Origin: Cyanobacteria bacterium SIG28
GTDB taxonomy: Bacteria; Cyanobacteriota; Vampirovibrionia; Gastranaerophilales; Gastranaerophilaceae
Assembly (NCBI GenBank): GCA_015152525.1
Contig: SUTU01000016.1
Span: 1-51,386, forward strand
Reading direction: 5' to 3'
DNA: 51,386 nt
The notes beneath the pieces are model-generated. The model had not been told where the DNA came from and did not search any database. It saw only the letters and a program-made list of their open reading frames with translations. Below, one piece after another: positions 45,374 through 51,386 of this stretch (position 1 is the first letter of the stretch; every line of letters starts with the position of its first letter). The position numbers and the translations under genes were made by a program.

Positions 45374-45399
45374 TAATAAATTTTATGTGATTTATGTAA

Positions 45400-45429
45400 T
45401 TGAAGCCCCCGCTTATGCGGGGGCTTCAA
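45400..45429 (+). terminator. Intrinsic terminator for flagellin
   Basis: TTGAAGCCCCCGC, TTAT loop, GCGGGGGCTTCAA, then TGTATTATTTT. Confidence 0.9.
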
Positions 45430-45433
45430 TGTA

Positions 45434-46177
45434 TTATTTTAAAATTGTATAAACTAAAACTGCAACCGAAACACTTAAATTCAAAGACTCTACAGTCGGA
45501 TCCATTTCAATAGTTACATTTTTTGTCGCAAAAGTTTTTAACTCATCAGATAACCCGTCAGCTTCAGAACCAAACATTATTAGCACTTTTTCCGGCGCAA
45601 CATAGTCTTTTAAGTTAACAACATTTTCACCCTTAGGCAAAGTAGCCACTCGTTCAAAGCCACAGAACAATTCTTCCAGCTCAACTAAATTATTGATTGA
45701 AATAACCGGAATTTTCCATAAATTTCCTACAGCCGAGCGGACACATTTTGGATTATATAAATCAACCGTGTTCCCGTATAAAACAATGCCGTCAACTCCA
45801 AAAGCAACCGAAGTTCGCAAGATTGTTCCTAAATTTCCCGCATCTTTTATTCCTTCCAATAAAAGCACCTTCTTAGCGTTTCTTAAATCCTCAGCAGAGT
45901 ACTTTAATTGTTCAGCAACAGCAACCACTTTGGGCGCACTCTTTGCGTCTGAAATCTTTGATAAAACAGCCTCTGTAGTTTCAATCACATTATTACCACT
46001 GTAAGAATTTGTATTTTCTTCTGTGAAAATATATCGTAAAACTAAACCTGCTTGTATCGCTTCATTTATGCCTTTTTCACCCTCAATCAGAAAACATCCG
46101 GCTTCTTCTCTATATTTATTTTTTAGTAATTTTGCCGTTTCTTTAACTAATTCATTATTTACAGAAGTTATTTTCAT
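45434..46177 (-). CDS. SpoU/TrmH-family RNA 2'-O-methyltransferase
   Basis: 247 aa. SPOUT-class knot: LEGIKDAGNLGTILRTS (motif 1), IMFGSEADGLSDEL (motif 2) and the C-terminal SLNLSVSVAVLVY (motif 3), all with the expected Asn, Glu-Gly-Leu and Ser-Leu-Asn residues. It methylates a ribose in rRNA or tRNA; the exact site is unknown. The start overlaps the aminopeptidase stop by 4 bp (ATGA), indicating coupling. Confidence 0.93.
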   Translation of the reverse strand: MKITSVNNELVKETAKLLKNKYREEAGCFLIEGEKGINEAIQAGLVLRYIFTEENTNSYSGNNVIETTEAVLSKISDAKSAPKVVAVAEQLKYSAEDLRNAKKVLLLEGIKDAGNLGTILRTSVAFGVDGIVLYGNTVDLYNPKCVRSAVGNLWKIPVISINNLVELEELFCGFERVATLPKGENVVNLKDYVAPEKVLIMFGSEADGLSDELKTFATKNVTIEMDPTVESLNLSVSVAVLVYTILK

Positions 46178-47646
46178 AGTATTTCAAACTCCTCAAGCCA
46201 TTTTTGTTCTTTAGAATCCAAGTACTTATAATCGATTAGTTTACCTTCAAATCCCATTTTGGTAAAAGATTTGTTTCGTCCTTTACACCTATAACAAGAA
46301 TTTTCTAATCTTACCCCAAAATATTTTGGATTGTAAAGCCCAGGTTCTATCGTAAAACACATATTATCTTCAAATTTTTCTCTTGCGATTTTTGCATAAC
46401 TCAAAGACGGTGGTGCTTCATGAACATTTATTCCGATACCATGCCCTAAACCGTGAGAAAAACCGAATCCGAACACTTGATTATCAAGGATTTTATGAGC
46501 TTTAGAATTAAGTCCAAAACCGGTCATAGCTCTGGAATTATACGCATTCAGAAACGCTTTCAAAACAAGAGTATAAACTTGTTTTTGAAGTTTTGACGGT
46601 TTACCTTTCACAAAAACTCTGGTAATATCCGTTGCTAAACCGCTGTCATAATAAGCACCACAGTCTATCAAAACCAAATCGCCTTCATGTAAAATTTTAT
46701 TTTTGGAATTTTTAGAATAATGAGCTAAGGCAGAATTTTCATTAATGGCAACTATAGATTTAAAACTCAAAGACTTAGCACCATACTTCACAAATTCTTT
46801 TTTTAACTGTTTTGCAATATCATACTCTGAAATATCTTTTTTTGTTTCAATATATTCCCTTATCGCATTTACAGCCATATCAGTCTTATTAAAAGCTTTT
46901 TTATAAGCTTCTATTTCTTCATCTGTTTTAACTGATTTTAATTTTTTTACCACTGAAGCTTTATGAATAGGATATTTTATCAAGCTATAATCATAAGCAT
47001 TTATTAAATTCTTATCCACAATAAGCTCTTCATCAAATTGAGTCAAATAATCTTCACAAGCCTTATTGTCGGTAAACAAAATAAAATCATCTTCTTTGAC
47101 AATCATTTTTGCCCATATTTTAGAAGAAAAATCCACCGTATAATCTCTATATCCGGTTAAATAAGAAACTTCCTCCAAGTTGGTTATCAAAATCGGCTTT
47201 TCAGATTTAAAGATTTTGGGTTCAAATGCCACAACATAATCAGAGGTATGCAATTCTGTAAAATTATTTATAGGATCTTCTTTTAAAAGTTTAATATTAT
47301 ACCCATTAAACGATTCCAGTCTTGCTTGCGAAACCTTCTTTGCCACAATTCCCAAAGTCTTGGAAGGTTCTATCAACTTCCTGATTTCATCATCCTGAAT
47401 TTGTCCAAATCCCAATTTTACAACCGTAATACCTTTTTTAACCTCATTATCCGCTTGAATATGATAACGACCGTCAACAAAAAGATAAATATTATCTTCA
47501 GTAATCAAAGCATCGCCGGTCGAACCGCTAAAACCGGTTAACGAATATCTGGCATTTTCATTTAAAGAGGAATACTCCACTAAGTATTCGTTAGTGGAGT
47601 TTACCAATAAATAATCTACCTCAAGTTGTTTTAATAACTCTCTCAC
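46174..47646 (-). CDS. M24B metallopeptidase (Xaa-Pro aminopeptidase-like)
   Basis: 490 aa from the GTG at 47646, preceded by GAGGG 6 nt upstream; no in-frame ATG fits better. N-terminal creatinase-type domain, then the pita-bread catalytic domain with all five metal ligands visible: LIDCGAYYDSGLATDITR (two Asp), HGLGHGIGI (His), FTIEPGLY (Glu) and VRLENS (Glu). It removes N-terminal residues ahead of proline. Closer to the two-domain eukaryote-like or PepP2 type than to short PepQ. Operon with the RNA methyltransferase. Confidence 0.9.
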   Translation of the reverse strand: MRELLKQLEVDYLLVNSTNEYLVEYSSLNENARYSLTGFSGSTGDALITEDNIYLFVDGRYHIQADNEVKKGITVVKLGFGQIQDDEIRKLIEPSKTLGIVAKKVSQARLESFNGYNIKLLKEDPINNFTELHTSDYVVAFEPKIFKSEKPILITNLEEVSYLTGYRDYTVDFSSKIWAKMIVKEDDFILFTDNKACEDYLTQFDEELIVDKNLINAYDYSLIKYPIHKASVVKKLKSVKTDEEIEAYKKAFNKTDMAVNAIREYIETKKDISEYDIAKQLKKEFVKYGAKSLSFKSIVAINENSALAHYSKNSKNKILHEGDLVLIDCGAYYDSGLATDITRVFVKGKPSKLQKQVYTLVLKAFLNAYNSRAMTGFGLNSKAHKILDNQVFGFGFSHGLGHGIGINVHEAPPSLSYAKIAREKFEDNMCFTIEPGLYNPKYFGVRLENSCYRCKGRNKSFTKMGFEGKLIDYKYLDSKEQKWLEEFEIL

Positions 47647-47715
47647 ACAAAACCCTCGCCCTGTTTTAAATAAAGTAAAAACAAATCTCACCCATTAAAG
47701 AGCTGAGTTTTTTTA

Positions 47716-47994
47716 TTATTCATCAATACCTGTACATTTAATTAAATGCCAACCGAATTGAGTTTCTACAGGCGCAGAAATTTGACCTTCTTCTAGCGCA
47801 AAAGCTGCATCTTCAAAAGGTTTAACCATCATACCTTTACCAAACCAACGTAAATCACCGCCATCACGACCTGAAGGACATTTTGAATAATCACGTGCTA
47901 AATCTTCAAAAGAAATACCTTTTTCAATATCTAATAAAAGGTTTTCAGCTTCTTCTTTTGTTGCAACTAAAATGTGGCTTGCTCTAATCTTCAT
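47716..47994 (-). CDS. Single-domain parvulin peptidyl-prolyl isomerase
   Basis: 92 aa, one PpiC rotamase domain without signal peptide: RASHILVATKEEAENLL, SGRDGGDLRWFGKGMM, PFEDAAFALEEGQIS and TQFGWHLIKC. Cytoplasmic folding helper. AAGGAG ribosome site 7 nt from ATG. Confidence 0.92.
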   Translation of the reverse strand: MKIRASHILVATKEEAENLLLDIEKGISFEDLARDYSKCPSGRDGGDLRWFGKGMMVKPFEDAAFALEEGQISAPVETQFGWHLIKCTGIDE

Positions 47995-48264
47995 AATATT
48001 CTCCTTAAAAAATTATAACCCTAAATATTATATATAAAAAACAGCACATAAACAAACATTAAATACAGCTTTAAATAAAGCTCATTATTATCGATTAAGG
48101 GTAATAAATACAATTAATAGTTTTTTTATATAACCTCTTATATCAGGCTATCTATACTCCAAAATCCTTAATATTGTTACTAAATTTGGTAATATTAAGA
48201 ATTGTAAATTCTTTTTAAAACAAAATGCTTGACATAAATTTCTTATGTGCAATAATATAAATAC

Positions 48265-48408
48265 ACACTTTAAGTGTAGTCGAAACACTAAATAGCAAAG
48301 TAAAAACCCCAAAAATCATATAAACTCCTAGATAATAAACACTAAAAAAAAAGACCATTAGGATGCAGAAAACAAAACCCACCTGACACACACCGGGTGG
48401 TTTTTTTT
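48265..48408 (+). ncRNA. Candidate small RNA between a promoter and a terminator
   Basis: TTGACA (48229-48234), an 18-nt spacer, TAATAT (48253-48258) and, ~140 nt later, CCACC...GGTGG followed by eight T. No open frame longer than seven codons lies between (MQKTKPT, stop at 48382-48384, with the AGG touching the ATG). Early part has an ACACTT-T-AAGTGT hairpin. Not matched to 6S, SRP or tmRNA. Confidence 0.45.
48379..48408 (+). terminator. Intrinsic terminator of the candidate small RNA
   Basis: CCACC, 12-nt loop, GGTGG, TTTTTTTT. Confidence 0.75.
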
Positions 48409-48439
48409 ATATACAATAGTAAAAATTTAATACACTAAA

Positions 48440-48919
48440 CTATTCAACAACCTGTTTAAGATTATCTTTTTTACCCGCATCAACAGCAAGGCTATCGCAA
48501 CGTTCATTATATTCGTGTCCGGCATGACCTTTAACCCAAATAAAACTAACGTCATGTTGTTCTTTAGCTTTCAATAGACGTTTCCACAACTCTACATTTT
48601 TAACAGGAGTTTTGCCGGCCGTTTTCCAGCCTTTTGCAATCCAGTTATCAATCCATTTGTTATTAAAAGCATCTACTACATATTTGCTGTCAGAATATAC
48701 TATAACTTCACATTGTTTTTTTAAAGCTTCCAAACCTACTATAACAGCAAGAAGCTCCATTTGATTATTAGTCGTTGTTTGATATCCTTGTGAAAATTCT
48801 TTTTCATGTTTTATGCCATTTGCATCAACATAAACTAATATTGCGCCGTAGCCACCTACACCGGGGTTCCCACTACAAGCACCATCTGTATATAAATTAA
48901 CTTTTATTTTCTCGCTCAT
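48440..48919 (-). CDS. rnhA: Ribonuclease HI
   Basis: 159 aa. Catalytic residues visible: D12 in [14 protein letters not shown] in [11 protein letters not shown] in VYSDSKYV and D in ERCDSLAV, plus the handle region [15 protein letters not shown]. It removes RNA from RNA-DNA hybrids during replication. Transcription likely leaderless (see 48920-48934). Its 3' end faces the small RNA terminator. Confidence 0.96.
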   Translation of the reverse strand: MSEKIKVNLYTDGACSGNPGVGGYGAILVYVDANGIKHEKEFSQGYQTTTNNQMELLAVIVGLEALKKQCEVIVYSDSKYVVDAFNNKWIDNWIAKGWKTAGKTPVKNVELWKRLLKAKEQHDVSFIWVKGHAGHEYNERCDSLAVDAGKKDNLKQVVE

Positions 48920-48934
48920 AGAATTATTTTAGCA
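48920..48934 (-). promoter_or_regulatory. Extended -10 box for leaderless rnhA mRNA
   Basis: On the minus strand TGC, TAAAAT (48926-48931), 6 nt, ATG at 48919. Nearly the same box as for rsmH. Confidence 0.6.
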
Positions 48935-48996
48935 AAAAAATAGTCGAAATCTAATCGACTATTTTTTATTATATTATCTATTAATAATATTTATAC

Positions 48997-49278
48997 TTAA
49001 GCTGCAATACCTTGGATTTCTGAAATAAGATATTTTGCAACCCATTCGAAATCTTTGTTATCAGAAGCAGCTTTTTTAAGATATTCAATAGAAGCTTCGC
49101 CAATTCTGATAAGAGTCATTGCTACCACACCTCTTTTTACACCACGTACAACTTGAAGTTGGTCAACCAATTCCGGTACAACTGCAGAACCTTGATCTAC
49201 AAGCATATTTTCTAATTTATTTTTTGTTGTGTTATCTGCTGTTTCAAGTTTAACCAAAATATCATTTACTAATGGCAT
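48997..49278 (-). CDS. Small HEAT-repeat-like protein, 93 aa
   Basis: Helical, with the phrase DQGSAVVPELVDQLQVVRGVKRGVVAMTLIRIGEASIEYLK, in which PxLxxxL and xxAxxxLxxIG resemble one to two HEAT repeats. Soluble, likely a protein-binding module. AAGGAGAT ribosome site close to the ATG at 49278. Its upstream region includes ACTTTATA and TATAAGAT words at a different spacing from the three shared-architecture genes. Confidence 0.6.
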   Translation of the reverse strand: MPLVNDILVKLETADNTTKNKLENMLVDQGSAVVPELVDQLQVVRGVKRGVVAMTLIRIGEASIEYLKKAASDNKDFEWVAKYLISEIQGIAA

Positions 49279-49423
49279 ATTATATCTCCTTCATATTAAT
49301 CTTATATTTAATATTCACATTATAAAGTAAAATTTTTCAAATATCGGATTTCTTAATCTAATCTTTATATGCAAATTAACAATTGTAAATTTTCTATAAA
49401 ATTAATGTTATTAATCATAATCA

Positions 49424-49438
49424 TGCTAAAATTTTTAT
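49424..49438 (+). promoter_or_regulatory. Extended -10 box for leaderless rsmH mRNA
   Basis: TGC, TAAAAT (49427-49432), 6 nt, ATG at 49439. No ribosome site. Confidence 0.6.
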
Positions 49439-50365
49439 ATGAGCGAATTTAAACACTATACTGTAATGCTAAACGAGGCCGTTGATGCACTTGAATGTCA
49501 AGACGGCAAGATTTATGTAGATTGCACTCTCGGTGGTGGCGGTCATAGCGAACTTATCTTAAAAAGAATATCGCCAAACGGGAGATTAATCGCTTTTGAC
49601 ATCGATAATGAAGCTATAAACCATGCTCAAAAGAGATTGGAAGATTATTCGAATTTAACAATAGTAAAATCATCTTACACAAATATAAGAGAAGAATTAA
49701 AAAAACTTGGAATAGAAAAGATTACCGGTGGTGTAGTTATTGACTTGGGAGCATCCTACCACCAGTTAACAAAAGCTGAGCGAGGATTTTCTTTTTCAAA
49801 AGATGCACCTTTAGACATGCGTTTTAACATGCAAGCTGATTTTTCTGCATATGATGTCGTAAACACTTATAAGGAAGCTGATTTAGTACGTATATTCAGC
49901 GAATATGGGGAAGAACGTTTTTCAAAAAGAATTGCGAAAAAAATCATCGAAACACGTGCTAAAAAGAAAATTCAGACTACAGGAGAACTTGCAAGTCTTA
50001 TTATAAGTGCAACACCAAGTATTAAGTCTTCAATTCATCCTGCAACCAGAGTTTTTCAAGCTATTAGAATTGAAGTTAACAATGAGTTAAAAAATGTAAA
50101 TTTTGTATTGCATGAAATATTGGATTTATTAGATAAAGGTGCTATAATTTCTGTTATAAGTTTTCATTCTTTAGAAGATAGAATAGTTAAGCAAGTTCTA
50201 AAGTTTGAGAGTCAAAAATGCAGATGTAATGAAATGATTTGCAAATGTCCGCCACCAAAGATAGAGTTAGTAAACAAAAAACCTATTATGGCATCGGATG
50301 AGGAGATTAAAGAAAATCCGCCTTCAAGGAGTGCTAAATTGAGAGTAGCGAGGTGTATTTTCTAG
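49439..50365 (+). CDS. rsmH: 16S rRNA (cytosine-1402 N4)-methyltransferase
   Basis: 308 aa. SAM-binding VDCTLGGGGHSELIL, DLGASYHQL, the catalytic-domain helices with GFSFSKDAPLDMRFN, and the C-terminal VISFHSLEDRIVK. It methylates C1402 in the decoding centre. Usually the first genes of the dcw (division and cell wall) cluster; here it is followed by an FtsL-like gene, but the rest of the cluster is absent. Confidence 0.96.
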   Translation: MSEFKHYTVMLNEAVDALECQDGKIYVDCTLGGGGHSELILKRISPNGRLIAFDIDNEAINHAQKRLEDYSNLTIVKSSYTNIREELKKLGIEKITGGVVIDLGASYHQLTKAERGFSFSKDAPLDMRFNMQADFSAYDVVNTYKEADLVRIFSEYGEERFSKRIAKKIIETRAKKKIQTTGELASLIISATPSIKSSIHPATRVFQAIRIEVNNELKNVNFVLHEILDLLDKGAIISVISFHSLEDRIVKQVLKFESQKCRCNEMICKCPPPKIELVNKKPIMASDEEIKENPPSRSAKLRVARCIF

Positions 50366-50391
50366 GCTATCGGAGTTTTGGGAGTAGGTAA

Positions 50392-50949
50392 TTGGTATAC
50401 GCTTTAAAAAGTTATAGCAATAATCAACAAAATAATAGAGCTGGGAAGAGGAGTGCGCTTGATTCATTTGTGAAAAAGTTCGCAAGTGAGCCTGTTGCGC
50501 CTTATAAAACTTATCAAAAAGAAAAAAAATCTTTTATTGATAAGTCTATTCAAAATTTAGCTGTTAATAGTATAATAGAAGGGTATTTTCCTAAAGAAAA
50601 TGTGGTTCGACAAATGGCTATCAAAAGGGTTAACAAATTATTATGCGTGCTTATAACTATGCTTATTGCTGTTGCAGTAGTAAGTTATTATTTCGTGATT
50701 TCTTGCGAAATGAAGCTCAATGATTTAGGCAGACAAACTGTTATGCTTAATAATGAAAATACGGAACTGCAAAATAAATTGGATCAGCTAAAATCGTTTA
50801 GCAATGTAGATAAAACATTCCAACAAAATAAAATGCTTAAACGTGCAGGTCAAGTTATTGAAACTCAAGCTGTTACAGTAGAACAAGCACCGCCAATAAC
50901 ACATAGAACTACAAAAAGAAAAATATTTAACCACGCTATTGGGTTTTAA
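50392..50949 (+). CDS. FtsL-like division protein (single membrane helix, coiled coil)
   Basis: 185 aa from a TTG start at 50392, with GGAG 7 nt upstream. A basic N-terminal tail of ~80 residues, one membrane helix (VNKLLCVLITMLIAVAVVSYYFVI, about 80-103), a coiled coil (LNDLGRQTVMLNNENTELQNKL) and a Pro/Thr-rich end. Position right after rsmH and this topology fit FtsL, which links early and late divisome proteins in the periplasm. Sequence similarity alone would not name it. Terminator after it. Confidence 0.68.
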   Translation: MVYALKSYSNNQQNNRAGKRSALDSFVKKFASEPVAPYKTYQKEKKSFIDKSIQNLAVNSIIEGYFPKENVVRQMAIKRVNKLLCVLITMLIAVAVVSYYFVISCEMKLNDLGRQTVMLNNENTELQNKLDQLKSFSNVDKTFQQNKMLKRAGQVIETQAVTVEQAPPITHRTTKRKIFNHAIGF

Positions 50950-50962
50950 ACCAACAAAAAAA

Positions 50963-50989
50963 AGCTCTCAAAGAAGAGAGCTAAAATTT
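50963..50989 (+). terminator. Intrinsic terminator after the FtsL-like gene
   Basis: AGCTCTC, AAAGAA loop, GAGAGCT, then AAAATTTTT. Confidence 0.7.
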
Positions 50990-51123
50990 TTGTAAGATGT
51001 AAGATAGTTATATAAGAGAGATAAGCTTATTTATTATATTAGAGTGTAAAGTTCTTTTTTTAGACAGTTTGTATGGTTAAAGCATTACTGGTCGTTTGTC
51101 GGTATGTATTTGTATAACCTTTT

Positions 51124-51372
51124 TTACTGTGCAACGGCTTCTGTTTCAATATACTTGGCTGATTTAGCGACAACACCGTAACAAACCATTGTCAAACGAT
51201 TATTCAACGCTAACATCGTCTTAAAATGATTTGCTGACATTGTCATAGCATCATACATATCATCTGCTGATACTTTTGACACCAAAGAGTCTGCATCATG
51301 GTTGTCAACTTTTTCTTGTGCGTATTTTTCTACCAATAATTTGTCAATAAAATCTCTTGCGCCAACAGCCAT
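51124..51372 (-). CDS. Small helical hypothetical protein, 82 aa
   Basis: Complete in the window; AGGAG is 9 nt before the ATG at 51372. The product is nearly all helix, with MAVGARDFIDKLLVEKYAQE at the start and an uncharged, Met/Ala-rich middle; no motif. Its promoter lies outside the window. Confidence 0.55.
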   Translation of the reverse strand: MAVGARDFIDKLLVEKYAQEKVDNHDADSLVSKVSADDMYDAMTMSANHFKTMLALNNRLTMVCYGVVAKSAKYIETEAVAQ

Positions 51373-51386
51373 AATGTTATACTCCT

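Larger units (their letters stand above)
47995..48439. other. Intergenic region with one probable transcription unit
   Basis: The first ~230 nt are AT-rich and show no gene. From 48229 there is a promoter-like TTGACA/TAATAT pair and, at 48379-48408, an intrinsic terminator; see the candidate small RNA. Confidence 0.6.

Noticed and set aside
48363-48384. Seven-codon frame before the small RNA terminator, as a leader peptide or attenuator
   Set aside because: The AGG touches the ATG, leaving no spacing, and no regulated gene follows on this strand.
51000-51113. TAAGAT-type promoter words after the FtsL-like terminator
   Set aside because: Only a 14-codon frame follows on the plus strand; the next gene is on the other strand.

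Overview
The window most likely comes from an uncultured, gut-type, non-photosynthetic relative of the cyanobacteria (Candidatus Gastranaerophilales / Melainabacteria). This is an inference, not a database result. It rests on low GC content, an AT-rich gene style, short proteins with an Asn-rich N-terminus ending in NFKG, SFSG or NFG, proteins typical of cyanobacteria (DUF3326, DUF4330, IctB-like O-antigen ligase), outer-membrane sugar genes (heptose-7-P kinase, GlmU, WecG/TagA-like), and a fermentative redox operon with [FeFe] hydrogenases and AdhE. No rRNA, tRNA or CRISPR array was seen.

Layout. 1-2.8 kb is a small defence-like block: the 3' end of a restriction endonuclease, its convergent DNA methyltransferase, two unknown genes and a HEPN-motif protein. 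2.8-8.3 kb is gene-poor and full of hairpin repeats. It holds an intact REP-associated tyrosine transposase (RAYT) that carries a copy of the local REP palindrome inside its own reading frame, plus small lineage-specific proteins. 8.4-24.9 kb is mostly housekeeping and envelope: folD with a CooC-like nickel ATPase, a WecG/TagA glycosyltransferase, an unpaired N-terminal transketolase half, an rfaE1-DUF4330-O-antigen ligase-ligA operon, a CorC-like membrane protein, DUF3326, glmU and an HD-GYP protein. 24.9-30.6 kb has two tandem amino-acid permeases, glyQ, a missed 54-aa gene and an EF-hand protein.

30.65-38.73 kb is a seven-gene minus-strand operon: adhE, rex, a [2Fe-2S] protein, a PAS-containing sensory [FeFe] hydrogenase, a SpoIIE/PP2C-type phosphatase, a second [2Fe-2S] protein and a group-B-like [FeFe] hydrogenase. 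It combines NADH sensing (Rex), probable H2 sensing (HydS-like protein plus phosphatase), ethanol formation and H2 turnover in one transcription unit. 38.7-51.4 kb has a hairpin-rich MITE-like element, a K+/H+ antiporter, a prohibitin-like protein, a Gly/Cys/Trp-rich surface-type protein, five covarying hairpin repeats, a lone flagellin, an RNA methyltransferase-aminopeptidase P pair, a parvulin, a probable intergenic small RNA, RNase HI, and rsmH-ftsL.

Regulation visible in the sequence. At least eight genes have a strong -10 box ending exactly 6 nt before the ATG with no Shine-Dalgarno sequence, the geometry of leaderless mRNAs starting on the A of the start codon. Most other genes have clear GGAG-type ribosome sites. 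Three lineage-specific genes (8459, 29213, 42009) share a second, different upstream architecture.
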